The notes beneath the pieces are model-generated. The model ran no database searches and had not been told where the DNA came from. It was given only the letters and a program-made list of their open reading frames with translations. Shown piece after piece: positions 47,121-55,783 of a stretch of 64,000 nucleotides of DNA. Numbering within the stretch: the first letter of the stretch is position 1; every line of letters begins with the position of its first letter. The DNA lies in NCBI GenBank assembly GCA_001725415.1, contig MEGH01000007.1, positions 20,515 to 84,514 of the forward strand, written 5' to 3'. The position numbers and the translations under genes were made by a program. Source of the DNA: Pseudonocardia sp. SCN 73-27 (GTDB taxonomy: Bacteria; Actinomycetota; Actinomycetes; Mycobacteriales; Pseudonocardiaceae).

Positions 47121-48047
47121 GTGGCCGCGTCGTCGGCGGAGATCACCGCAGAGCTGCGTGCACGCATCCGCTCGGGCGAGCTCGCAGCCGGGGCGCGGGT
47201 GCCGTCGACGCGCGAGATCGTCCGGCGCCACGGCGTCGCGATGGCCACCGCCACGAAGGTCCTCACCGCGCTGCGCCAGGAAGGGCTCGTGGTCGCGCGA
47301 CCCGGGGTCGGAACGGTCGTCGCCGGTGGCCCTGCTTCCGGGCGGGGAACGCGGGACACCGTCGGAACCCCGCGGGCGATCGACGGGACGCTCGACCGTG
47401 CGGCGGTCGTCGCCGCCGCCGTCGCCGTGGCCGACGCCGAGGGGCTGGAGGCGCTGTCGATGCGTCGGGTCGCCGCCACTCTCGGGGTGGCGACGATGTC
47501 GCTCTACCACCACGTCACCGACAAGGACGATCTCGTCGTCGGGATGCTCGACGAGGCGCTCGGCGAGATCGAGGTCCCCGCGACGGTGCCGCGCGACCTG
47601 CGCTCCGGCCTGGAGGCAGCGGCCCGTCTGATGTGGGCCGCGTTCCGACGGCACCCCTGGGCCGCGCCGGCGATGTCGCTGACCCGGCCGCAGGCGATCC
47701 CGAGCGGGCTGCGCTACACGGAGTGGATGCTCGGGGTGCTCGACGGCCGCGGCCTCGACCGCTGCACGGCCTTCACCGCGCACCTGACGTTGTTCAACTA
47801 CGTCCGCGGCACCGCCGTCAACCTCGAGCCGGAGCGGACCGCCCAGGCCGAGACCGGCCTCGACAGCGACGCGTGGATACATGCCAATGTGGACTCCCTG
47901 CACGCCCTCCTGCGCCGGGGCGACTACCCGCTGTTCGCGCGGATGCTCGACGACGAGTACGACCTCGATCTCGACGAGCTGTTCGAGTTCGGCCTGCAGC
48001 CGCTGCTCGACGGCCTGGTGCCACGGCTGGAACGCCGCGGGTCATGA
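47121..48047 (+). CDS. Chimeric regulator: GntR-type HTH fused to TetR-type domains
   Basis: 308 aa from GTG 47121. Residues 1-70 are a GntR winged helix (AELRARIRSGELAAGARVPSTREIVRRHGV). A linker follows, then a complete TetR HTH (GLEALSMRRVAATLGVATMSLYHHVTDKDDLV) with a TetR_C_2-like ligand-binding part. Two DNA-binding domains in one chain are known in a subset of actinobacterial TetR proteins. The gene faces the FAD monooxygenase gene, which it probably represses until a substrate binds. Confidence 0.88.
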   Translation: MAASSAEITAELRARIRSGELAAGARVPSTREIVRRHGVAMATATKVLTALRQEGLVVARPGVGTVVAGGPASGRGTRDTVGTPRAIDGTLDRAAVVAAAVAVADAEGLEALSMRRVAATLGVATMSLYHHVTDKDDLVVGMLDEALGEIEVPATVPRDLRSGLEAAARLMWAAFRRHPWAAPAMSLTRPQAIPSGLRYTEWMLGVLDGRGLDRCTAFTAHLTLFNYVRGTAVNLEPERTAQAETGLDSDAWIHANVDSLHALLRRGDYPLFARMLDDEYDLDLDELFEFGLQPLLDGLVPRLERRGS

Positions 48048-48055
48048 CGGACCCA

Positions 48056-48083
48056 CCGGCCGGGGCACGACGGCGCCGGCCGG
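48056..48083. terminator. Hairpin between convergent genes
   Basis: CCGGCCGG at 48056-48063 and 48076-48083 form an 8-bp stem with a 12-nt loop between the GntR-TetR and MarR ends. Confidence 0.55.
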
Positions 48084-48085
48084 CA

Positions 48086-48685
48086 TCAGCGGTCGCGGAC
48101 CGGCGCCGCGCGGCGCCGCTTGCCCTCGTCGGAGTCGAGCTGCTGCTGGACCGAACGCAGCGAGTTGCCCAGGCGCCGCATCGAGTCGGGGCTCAGCGAG
48201 CCGACGACGAACGCCTCCTCGGCACCGAAGCGCGGGAACAGCTTGTCGATGAGCGCGCCGCCTTCCGGCGTGAGCTCGACCAGCACCAGCCGGCCCTCGG
48301 ACTCGTGACCGCGGCGCGTGAGCAGGCCGCGGCGCTCGAGCGTGGCGAGGACACCGCTGAGTGTGCTGCGGTTGACCCCGACCTCCTCGGCCAGGTACCG
48401 CGTCTGCATCTCGCCGAAGAGCCAGAGGACCCAGAGGACGAGGAAGCCCGTCCAGGTCAGCTCGCTGTCCTTGAGGACGCCTTGTTCGAGGTGGTGCCGG
48501 ATGCGCATCGCGACACGCTGGATCGACGCGATCGTCGTCATCGCCGCGACGGTCTCGGGAGAGGTCTCGCGCTCGCTGAGGATGTCCGCCGCCGACCTGT
48601 CCGCGGGAGGTTCCCCCGCGAGCACAGGACCCGTCCTGGAATCCGACCCGGGCCTCGCCCGCCGTGGAGAAGAACTGCCCGCCAT
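48086..48685 (-). CDS. MarR-family transcriptional regulator
   Basis: 199 aa from ATG 48685. A 45-residue hydrophilic N-terminal extension precedes the winged helix: SELTWTGFLVLWVLWLFGE, RYLAEEVGVNRSTLSGVLATLERRGLLTRR, and the wing GRLVLVELTPEG. The C-terminal dimerisation helices are normal. No divergent target gene is next to it. Three related operator-like repeats lie just upstream, so autoregulation is likely. Confidence 0.88.
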   Translation of the reverse strand: MAGSSSPRRARPGSDSRTGPVLAGEPPADRSAADILSERETSPETVAAMTTIASIQRVAMRIRHHLEQGVLKDSELTWTGFLVLWVLWLFGEMQTRYLAEEVGVNRSTLSGVLATLERRGLLTRRGHESEGRLVLVELTPEGGALIDKLFPRFGAEEAFVVGSLSPDSMRRLGNSLRSVQQQLDSDEGKRRRAAPVRDR

Positions 48686-49520
48686 GCCCCGAATAGTAAC
48701 CACGAATCGTGTGGGTACGGTCGACCCGTCCCCACAAGCGCACCCGATTCGTGACGAAGGGCTCAGGACGTGCGACGCTGTTCCCGGGCCCCGGCACGAA
48801 TCGGGGGCCGGCGGAACTGGCAAGGAATGGACTGGACGGTCGTCCAGCTATTGTGCGCGCATTCCCGATGCTCGTGACGGCCCGTGAGGGGGCCCTCACG
48901 GATGGCACGATCGTGCGCAACTTGCTGAGCTCCGAGCACGCAGTGTCACGTCGTTGTCTCCTCGGTCGCAGCCCGTTGCCACCGACGACGCCGGCGTTCG
49001 CGGACGATCACACACGCACCGGTCCGGCCGGATGTCTGCGCGACGACGTGAACACGGTGGCAGCGGAGCACGTGAGGTGGGGCCGTCCGGCCGCCTGATG
49101 CACCCGAACGGTCCAGGCCGTCCGGTGAGGCCGCGACACAGGCGCCGTGATCGTCCGGATCGTACCGTCCGGTCGCGCTACGCAATCGTTCTTGCATACC
49201 TTTCGACCGGAGCACCCGGTAGCCCGGCCCGGATCCGACCACCCCCCGATTGCCCCGGCGCGCCCGCGGCCCTTCGCCCGGCCCGACCGCCGGCCGGGGG
49301 AATCACCTCCGCCGCCCGCGAGGTAGTCCCGATCGGTGACCGACGATTCACAATTCGCCGACGATTCCATGCCGCACTCCCTGAGAATTTGATTAACGCG
49401 TCCGCGTGCGGGGGGCGCAACCATTGATGAAGTGCGTGATCATCGTGGCGCCGCAGATACCGCGAGCGGCCGGTCGTGGTCCCGCGCCTGCGTCGCGCCG
49501 GCGGGTCGTAGCCTGCCGCA
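48686..49520. other. 835-bp region without a convincing gene
   Basis: Besides the three repeats, it holds CCGTGAGGG-GG-CCCTCACGG (48882-48901) and the 12-bp palindrome GCACGATCGTGC (48905-48916), and several AT-richer patches (for example 49370-49430). A minus-strand ORF from ATG 49375 has a GGGAG site but unusual codon use (many non-GC third positions); I do not call it. Confidence 0.5.
48701..48805. promoter_or_regulatory. Three phased operator-like repeats upstream of marR
   Basis: CACGAATCGTG at 48701-48711 (perfect 5+1+5 inverted repeat), CCCGATTCGTG at 48743-48753 and CACGAATCGGG at 48795-48805 (one mismatch each). Centres are 42 and 52 bp apart, close to 4 and 5 turns of DNA. The first lies 16 bp upstream of the marR start. 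Confidence 0.65.
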
Positions 49521-50183
49521 GTGCCGATCACGCTCGACGTCCTGCCCGCACGGACGTTCGCCGCCGTACTGTTCGACATGGACGGCACCCTCGTCGACTC
49601 CACCCCAGCCGTCGTCCGCTGCTGGGCCCGGTGGGCCGATGAGCACCACGTACCCGCCACGGCGCTCGTCAACACCCACGGCCGGCCCGCCGCCGAGATC
49701 ATCGCCGACGTGCTGCCCGCCGAGCAGGTGCCCGCGGCGCTCGCCCGCATCGTCGCGCTCGAGCTCGCCGACACCGACGGCGTCGTCCCCCTGCCCGGCG
49801 CGCTCGACGCCCTGCGCGCCACCGCCCCCGCCGCGATCGTCACCTCCTGCACCCGCGACCTGGCACTCGCCCGTATCGCCGCTGCCGGCCTTCCCGCTCC
49901 CGCGGTGCTCGTCACCGCCGACGACGTCCGCGTCGGCAAGCCCGACCCCGAGCCCTTCCTCCTCGCCGCCGCCCACCTCGACGTCGCCCCCGACCGGTGC
50001 CTCGTCGTCGAGGACGCGCCGGCCGGGCTCGCCGCAGGCCGTGCCGCCGGGGCGACCACCCTCGCCGTCGCCGGCACCCACGACCTCCCGGGTCTCGTCG
50101 CCGACGCCCACGCCCCTGACCTCTCTCATGTCCACTTCGTGAGGTCCCCCACCGGGATCCGGGTCGCACCCCGCGCCTGCTGA
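49521..50183 (+). CDS. HAD-superfamily hydrolase (subfamily IA phosphatase)
   Basis: 220 aa from GTG 49521. Motif I FDMDGTLVDS, motif II TSCTRDLALA, motif III RVGKPDPEPFLLAA and motif IV VVEDAPAGLAAGRAAGATT are intact. Similar to sugar-phosphate phosphatases such as phosphoglycolate or 2-deoxyglucose-6-phosphate phosphatase; substrate unknown. Stands alone. Confidence 0.9.
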   Translation: MPITLDVLPARTFAAVLFDMDGTLVDSTPAVVRCWARWADEHHVPATALVNTHGRPAAEIIADVLPAEQVPAALARIVALELADTDGVVPLPGALDALRATAPAAIVTSCTRDLALARIAAAGLPAPAVLVTADDVRVGKPDPEPFLLAAAHLDVAPDRCLVVEDAPAGLAAGRAAGATTLAVAGTHDLPGLVADAHAPDLSHVHFVRSPTGIRVAPRAC

Positions 50184-50256
50184 CCGTCGGCAGGCTCGAC
50201 ACGGAGATCATCCGCAGGTCAGACGGCGGTCCCGGTGTCGGAGCCGCACCGTCGAC

Positions 50257-50994
50257 ATGGTGAAATCGACGACGATGCTCCCCAAGCTCCGGCCCGGCCC
50301 CGCGGTCGTCGGGGCGACCGCGCTGGCCTCGGCGGTCGTCGCCGTCGGCGGCCTCATCGTGGCTGCATCGTTCTCTCCTGCGCCGCCCGCGCAGCTCCCG
50401 CCCGCCGCGGCCGCCGTCTCGACCGCCCCGGCCACCACGGAGGCGCCCCCCACCACGTCGGACCCGGTGGCGGCGACCACCGACGCCCCCGCCACCGAGG
50501 ACGCCCCCGACCGCAGCCGCGCCACCGGCCCGATCCTCGTCGTCGGCGACTCCATCTCCCTGGGCAGCACCGCGGCGATCAAGGCCGCCCTGGGCCCCGA
50601 CACCACCGTCGACGCCGAGGTGGGCAGGCAGTTCTCCACCGCACCCGCCAAGGTCCGGGCCTGGGCGGCCCGCAACCCCGGCCCGATCGTCGTCGACCTC
50701 GGCGCCAACGGCACCGTCGCCGCCGCCGACGTCGACGCCGTCCTCACCGCGGCGGGCGACCGGCCCGTCGTGCTCGTCGGCACCTTCGTGCCGAGGGCGT
50801 GGCAGAACCCCAACAACGCGATCCTCAAGACCGCCGCCGCCCGGCACGGCTCCAACGTCGTGTTCCTCGACTGGGCCGCCGCCGTCCGCGCCGCCGGCGC
50901 CGGTGTCCTGGGCGCCGACCGGATCCACCCCACCCCGGCCGGCCGGACCGTCCTGGCTACCGCGATCCGCGAGGCCTTGTCGCGCGTCGCGTGA
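50257..50994 (+). CDS. Exported SGNH-hydrolase domain protein
   Basis: 245 aa from ATG 50257 (ATG 50275 possible). One N-terminal helix (PAVVGATALASAVVAVGGLIVAA, split here) acts as signal anchor, then a Thr/Pro/Ala-rich linker to about residue 88, then VVGDSISLGS (Ser block), VDLGANGTV (Asn), and ADRIHPTPAGRTVLA (Asp/His block). Resembles the soluble SGNH part of OafA/PatB-like acyltransferase systems, but no membrane acyltransferase is adjacent. Confidence 0.85.
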   Translation: MVKSTTMLPKLRPGPAVVGATALASAVVAVGGLIVAASFSPAPPAQLPPAAAAVSTAPATTEAPPTTSDPVAATTDAPATEDAPDRSRATGPILVVGDSISLGSTAAIKAALGPDTTVDAEVGRQFSTAPAKVRAWAARNPGPIVVDLGANGTVAAADVDAVLTAAGDRPVVLVGTFVPRAWQNPNNAILKTAAARHGSNVVFLDWAAAVRAAGAGVLGADRIHPTPAGRTVLATAIREALSRVA

Positions 50995-51171
50995 GCGTCA
51001 GCTCCACGTGATGGCGTCGAAGAGCGTCCTCAGTCGAGTTGCTCACCGAGCGGCCGGTGTGACCCAGGTCCCTCGGGTCGTTGACCCAGCTGTGGCCCGG
51101 CCGATGTCATCGCTGCACGACGCGGTGGGTGTGCAGGACTCCCGCGCCGACATGACGAGGAGGTCATCAGG

Positions 51172-52179
51172 GTGCGAGTTCTCCTGACCGGCGGATTGGG
51201 TGTGAACGGCTCGTGGGTCGTCCGCCGGCTCGTCGAAACCGGGCACGACGTCGTCGTCCTCGACAACCGGGACGACCGGTCACTGGTGCCGGACCTGGCC
51301 GACGATCTCACCGTTGCGGTCGCCGACGTCTCCGACAGTGTGCAGGTCAGAGCGGTGTTCGAGCAGTACCGACCCGAGACCGTCGTGCACATGGCGGCGA
51401 TCATCGGGGCGGACCGGCACCCGGTGGCGGCGGTGCAGGTCAACATCGCGGGCACCGCAGCGGTGTGCGAGGCCGCGGCCGTGACCGGGGTGGGCCGGGT
51501 CGTCTACACCAGCTCGCGCGCCGCGTACGGCGCGCTGACCGGCCCGCACGGCCACCCCGACTACGTGCCGATCACCGAGGACCATCCACTGAATCCGGTG
51601 GCGCTCTACGACGTCACGAAGATGTCCTGCGAGGAGATCGGCCGCTGGTACGCGCGCAACCGCGGGATCGAGTACGTGTCGCTGCGGTTCGCGACGATCT
51701 TCGGCCCCGGCAAGCTGGCGCGCCACGGCGGGTTCTCCGCCTACAGCTCCATGATCGAGCTGCCCGCCGCAGGCGAGGCGGCGCACCTGGGGCAGGGCGG
51801 GGACCAGCGCGACGACGCGATCTACGTCGCCGACATCGCCGACGCGGTGATCGCGGCAACGCTGGCACCGGGCCGGCTGCCGCACGACGTCTACAACATC
51901 GGTACCGGGCGGACGGTGTCGCTGCACGAACTCGCCGAGGCCGTCAGGGACGCGATCCCGGGCGCGACGATCGAGATCGGTCCCGGTCTGGACCCGATGG
52001 GCATGGGCATCAGTTACTACGGCGCCCTGGACAGCAGCCGGGCACACGCCGACCTGGGCTGGAAGCCGCGGTTCGACGTCCGCGACGCCGTCGGGCACTA
52101 CCTGGCGACGCTCGACCGGCTCGACCTGGCGCCCCACCGGACCGCTGCGGGCCAGGACGAAGGACACCACTCGTGCTGA
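51172..52179 (+). CDS. NAD-dependent epimerase/dehydratase (extended SDR)
   Basis: 335 aa from GTG 51172 behind GAGGAGG. Rossmann TGGLGVNGSWVVRRL (GGxxxxG pattern), AAIIGAD, catalytic YxxxK in YDVTKMSCEE with Ser in YTSSRAAYG, and IYVADIADAVIAA. First gene of a five-gene string reading to 55714. Substrate may be a nucleotide sugar or a hydroxy/keto intermediate of the pathway. Confidence 0.9.
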   Translation: MRVLLTGGLGVNGSWVVRRLVETGHDVVVLDNRDDRSLVPDLADDLTVAVADVSDSVQVRAVFEQYRPETVVHMAAIIGADRHPVAAVQVNIAGTAAVCEAAAVTGVGRVVYTSSRAAYGALTGPHGHPDYVPITEDHPLNPVALYDVTKMSCEEIGRWYARNRGIEYVSLRFATIFGPGKLARHGGFSAYSSMIELPAAGEAAHLGQGGDQRDDAIYVADIADAVIAATLAPGRLPHDVYNIGTGRTVSLHELAEAVRDAIPGATIEIGPGLDPMGMGISYYGALDSSRAHADLGWKPRFDVRDAVGHYLATLDRLDLAPHRTAAGQDEGHHSC

Positions 52180-52973
52180 CCCTCGTCGACTCCACCACCG
52201 GAACGGTCGTCGGGCGCGCCGAGGGTGAGGACGTCGTGCTCGACGTCGCGACCACCGGCGCCGGGCCCACGCTGCTGATGCTGCACGGCGCCGAGGGCCG
52301 CGAGGCCGACACGGCGTTCGTCGACGCCCTGGCCGGGCGGTTCACCGTCGTCGCGCCGAGCCATCCGGGTTTCGGTCTGTCGCCCCGTCCCGACTGGTGC
52401 GACACCGTCGAGGACCTCGCCTACCTGTACCTGGACTGGATCGAGCGCCAGGACCTGCGTGACGTCGTACTCGTCGGGTTGCAGTTCGGTGGGTGGCTCG
52501 CCGCCGAGATGGCGGTACGGGACTGCTCGCGGCTGGGTCGGCTCGTCCTCGTGGACCCGGTCGGGATCAAGGTGGGCGGCCGGGAGGACCGCGACATCGT
52601 CGACGTCTTCGCCATTCCCCGCGGCGAACTGGACGCCCGCAACTACGCCGACCCTGCCGCCGGCCCCGGTGACCTGACGCTCGCGTCGGTCGAGGACACC
52701 GAGCACATCGCCCGCAACGAGGAGGCGCTCGCCCTCTACGGCTGGGAGCCCTACCTGCACAACCCGCGGCTGCGCCGGTGGCTGCCCCGCATCCACGTCC
52801 CGACGCTGGTCGCGTGGGGCGCGCACGACGGCATCGTCTCGCCCGGGTACGGCCGCGCATACGCCGACGCGATCCCCGGCGCGCGGTTCGAGATCGTCGA
52901 CGGGGCGGGTCATCGCGCCCAGGTCGAGCAACCGGCCACCCTCGCGGCGCTCGTCGCCGACCACACGGTCTGA
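52173..52973 (+). CDS. Alpha/beta-hydrolase-fold protein with Gln at the nucleophile position
   Basis: 266 aa from GTG 52173, overlapping the epimerase stop. HGAEGREADTAFVDALAG and PSHPGFGLS match the hydrolase fold. The nucleophile elbow GxSxG reads GLQFGG, with Gln104 (codon CAG at 52482) instead of Ser. Asp in WGAHDGIVSP and His in GAGHRAQVEQP are kept. It cannot work by the classical Ser mechanism; it may be a non-hydrolytic member of the fold, or a partner of the LLM enzyme next door. Confidence 0.85.
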   Translation: MLTLVDSTTGTVVGRAEGEDVVLDVATTGAGPTLLMLHGAEGREADTAFVDALAGRFTVVAPSHPGFGLSPRPDWCDTVEDLAYLYLDWIERQDLRDVVLVGLQFGGWLAAEMAVRDCSRLGRLVLVDPVGIKVGGREDRDIVDVFAIPRGELDARNYADPAAGPGDLTLASVEDTEHIARNEEALALYGWEPYLHNPRLRRWLPRIHVPTLVAWGAHDGIVSPGYGRAYADAIPGARFEIVDGAGHRAQVEQPATLAALVADHTV

Positions 52974-52984
52974 CGGGAGATCCC

Positions 52985-54139
52985 ATGCAGTACTGGCACT
53001 TCAGCGAAACCGCCTACCCGTACCTGCCGCCCCCGGAGACGATCGACTCCATCCGCGTCACCCTGCCCAACGGCGTCATCGACCCCGAGCGCGCGGCGGC
53101 GCTGTGGGACCGCTACCTGCTCGAATGGCAGGTCGCCGACGAGTGCGGCATCAACCTCATGATGAACGAGCACCACGCCACCGCGACCTGTATGGACCCT
53201 GCCGCGCCGGTGATCGCCGGGATCCTGGGCCGGATCACGACGAAGGCCCGCATCCTGATCCTGGGCAATCCGGTCGCGAACCGGAAGGACCCGGTGCGCG
53301 TCGCCGAGGAGACCGCGCTGGTCGACCTGCTCAGCCACGGCCGTCTCGACGTGGGGTTCGTCCGTGGGGTGCCCTACGAGGTATCGGCGGTCAACAGCAA
53401 GCCGGTCCAGATGAGCGAGCGGATGTGGGAGGCCATCGACCTGATCAAGAAGGCGTGGACCACCCACGACGGCCCGTTCAACTGGGAGGGTCGCTTCTTC
53501 CACCAGCGCCACGTCAACATCTGGCCCCGGCCGCTGCAGCAGCCGCACCCGCCGGTGTGGGTGACTGCGATGACCCCTGGCAGCGCGGGCCGCATCGCCG
53601 ACAACGGCGACATCGTCGCCTCCTTCCTGACCGGTTACGAGGGCACCCGGAAGGTGTTCCAGGCCTACCGGGACCGCCTCGCCGAGACGGGCCGGCCCGC
53701 GCCCGCCGACGACCGGTTCGCCTACGCCGCACTCGTCTACACGGGCCGGACCGACGAGGAAGGCCTGGAGGGCGCGCGCAAACTCATGTGGTACGTCAAG
53801 GCCAACAAGGTGCCGTTCGAGTTCGTCCAGCCGCCGGGCTACACGCCCTACTTCGTCCGCGCTGCAGGCCTTCGGGGGGAACGGTCCGCGTACGACTTCA
53901 AGTCGCTGACGCTGGAGAACCTGATCGACGAGGGCATCGTGTTCGCGGGCAGCCCGTCGACGGTGCGCGGCCAGATCGAGAAGTTCCACGAGCGGGTCGG
54001 CGGCTTCGGACATCTGCTGCTCATGGGCCAGGCGGGTTTCCTCGAGCACGACGAGACGGTCGCCGGGATCCGGACGTTCGCCGAGCACGTCAAACCGGCG
54101 CTCGACCGCCAGTTCACGCCGCGGCCGGTCACGGTCTGA
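52985..54139 (+). CDS. LLM-class flavin-dependent monooxygenase
   Basis: 384 aa from ATG 52985 behind GGGAGA. Bacterial luciferase-like TIM barrel: LMMNEHHATATCMDPAAP, ILGNPVANRKDPVRVAEE, GRLDVGFVRGVPYEVS, and PPVWVTAMTPGS. It probably uses reduced FMN or F420 to oxygenate a carbonyl or alkane-type compound. It lies between two alpha/beta hydrolases, as expected if an ester or lactone product is then opened (inference). Confidence 0.9.
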   Translation: MQYWHFSETAYPYLPPPETIDSIRVTLPNGVIDPERAAALWDRYLLEWQVADECGINLMMNEHHATATCMDPAAPVIAGILGRITTKARILILGNPVANRKDPVRVAEETALVDLLSHGRLDVGFVRGVPYEVSAVNSKPVQMSERMWEAIDLIKKAWTTHDGPFNWEGRFFHQRHVNIWPRPLQQPHPPVWVTAMTPGSAGRIADNGDIVASFLTGYEGTRKVFQAYRDRLAETGRPAPADDRFAYAALVYTGRTDEEGLEGARKLMWYVKANKVPFEFVQPPGYTPYFVRAAGLRGERSAYDFKSLTLENLIDEGIVFAGSPSTVRGQIEKFHERVGGFGHLLLMGQAGFLEHDETVAGIRTFAEHVKPALDRQFTPRPVTV

Positions 54140-54147
54140 GCGGCGCC

Positions 54148-54984
54148 GTGTTCCTCACCGTCGACGGCATGCGGACGCACGTGCTGGAGGAGGGCTCGGG
54201 TCCGCCGGTCGTGCTGCTGCACTCCGGCGAGTACGGGGCGTGCGCCGAGAGCTCGTGGTCGCACCTGGTGCCCGAGCTGGCGGCGGCCGGCTATCACGTC
54301 GTGGCACCGGACTGGCTGGGGTTCGGGCTCAGCGACAAGGTCGTCGACTTCGCCGACCCGGCCGGACGGCGGATGCGGCACATGGCGGCCACGATCGCGG
54401 CACTCGACCTCGGGCCCGCCGCGGTGGTCGGCAACTCGATGGGCGGCACCTACCTCGCCATGGACATCGCCGCCGCCGAGCCCACGTTGGGCGCGGTCGC
54501 GGCGGTCCTGGTCAGCGGCGGCGGCTTCGTGCCCGACAACGACGCCCGGCACGCCATCCTCGACTACGACCTCACCGAGGAAGGGATGGCCCGCATCCTG
54601 CGCGTGCTCATGCACGCGTCACGGCACGCCGAGGACCCGCGGTACGTCGCATGGCGGCATCGGCTCAGCCTGGAGCCCGGGGCGTGGCAGTGCGCGGCCT
54701 CGGCACGGTTGCGTCCACCCACCAGCACACGCGGAGGTGAGTTCGGGAGGGCCGACACCACCCCGTACGAGAACATCAAGGTGCCGACGTTGATCGTCGC
54801 CGGGGCCGACGACCCGCTGCGGCTGCCCGGCTACGCCGACGAGGTCGCGGCGCGGGTGCCCGACGTCGAGCTGCTCGTGTACCCGGAGTGCGGGCACGTC
54901 CCGAACATCGAGCACCCCGACCGGTTCCGCGACGACCTGCTGTCGTTCCTGGACCGTCGCTACCGCTACGAGCGGGACAGGTGA
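54148..54984 (+). CDS. Alpha/beta hydrolase (complete triad)
   Basis: 278 aa from GTG 54148, 8 nt after the LLM stop. HSGEYGACAESSW after the first strand, nucleophile elbow GNSMGGTYLA, Asp in AGADDPLRLPG and His in CGHVPNIEHPD. Similar to C-C-bond (meta-cleavage) hydrolases and lactonases. Follows the LLM gene and precedes a Crp/Fnr regulator in the same direction. Confidence 0.9.
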   Translation: MFLTVDGMRTHVLEEGSGPPVVLLHSGEYGACAESSWSHLVPELAAAGYHVVAPDWLGFGLSDKVVDFADPAGRRMRHMAATIAALDLGPAAVVGNSMGGTYLAMDIAAAEPTLGAVAAVLVSGGGFVPDNDARHAILDYDLTEEGMARILRVLMHASRHAEDPRYVAWRHRLSLEPGAWQCAASARLRPPTSTRGGEFGRADTTPYENIKVPTLIVAGADDPLRLPGYADEVAARVPDVELLVYPECGHVPNIEHPDRFRDDLLSFLDRRYRYERDR

Positions 54985-55021
54985 GCGCAATAACCTGGGA
55001 TCGCGACGAAGGGGGCCGACG

Positions 55022-55714
55022 ATGACAGCTGTGCGCTCCGGCCTGCACGCCCGTTCCCTCGCGGCCTGGGAGAGCAGCTACTTCGCCGAGCTCGCGCCCC
55101 CGATCCGGCACGCCATGCTGCGCGACGCCGTCGTCGTGACGGTGCCCGCCGCGCAGCCGATCTACGAGGCGTTCGGCCCGCCCCGGCTGGCTCTGCTGCA
55201 TCACGGCCAGGCCCGGGTCAAGGTCGTCTCCCGCGACGGGCGCGTCGCCACCGTCCGGTACGCGGGCCCGGGCCAGGTGATCGGGCTGCCGTCGGCGATC
55301 GCGCAGGGCTCCCCCGTCGGCGCCGACGCGATCACCGACTGCGAGGTGTCGATGCTCAACGTGGCGACCCTGCGCCGGCTCGCCGTCGCCGACGCCGACC
55401 TGTCCTGGCTCCTTGCGCAGCAGGCCTGCCAGATCGTGTTCGAGACCGTGGAGTTCCTGGGGGACAACCTCTTCGGCACCGTGCAGCAGCGTGTCAGCCG
55501 GCACCTGCTCGACCTGGCGTCCAACGCCCCCGAAGGACTGATCGTCAGGGTCGAGCAACAGGAGCTCGCCGACGCGATCGGCTCGGTCCGCGAGGTCGTG
55601 GCCCGCGCCCTGCGCAAGCTGCGGGAGGCGGGGTTCGTCGAGCGGCATCCGTCGGGCATCCGGATCACCGACCCCAGCGGTCTGCATCGCCTGGCCTCGG
55701 GGTCCGCTCCCTAG
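55022..55714 (+). CDS. Crp/Fnr-family transcriptional regulator
   Basis: 230 aa from ATG 55022 behind GGGGG. Cyclic-nucleotide-type beta barrel (LLHHGQARVKVVSRDGRVATVRYAGPGQVIGLPSA, in pieces) and C-terminal winged helix with QQELADAIGSVREVVARALRKLREAG. The cAMP-binding Arg/Ser motif is not clear and there is no Cys set for an iron-sulfur cluster, so the signal is unknown. Last gene of the 51172-55714 string; probably controls it. Confidence 0.9.
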   Translation: MTAVRSGLHARSLAAWESSYFAELAPPIRHAMLRDAVVVTVPAAQPIYEAFGPPRLALLHHGQARVKVVSRDGRVATVRYAGPGQVIGLPSAIAQGSPVGADAITDCEVSMLNVATLRRLAVADADLSWLLAQQACQIVFETVEFLGDNLFGTVQQRVSRHLLDLASNAPEGLIVRVEQQELADAIGSVREVVARALRKLREAGFVERHPSGIRITDPSGLHRLASGSAP

Positions 55715-55783
55715 CGGCCTCCGCGGTCGGCGGACTGCCACACACCGGACAGCCCGTCCGAGCGACGAGCAGGTGCAGGGGCG

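Noticed and set aside
49008-49375. Minus-strand ORF with Cys-rich middle (possible peptide precursor)
   Set aside because: It has a GGGAG site, but third-position G+C is well below the genome habit, the protein is Gly/Arg/Pro-rich, and no modifying enzyme is nearby.
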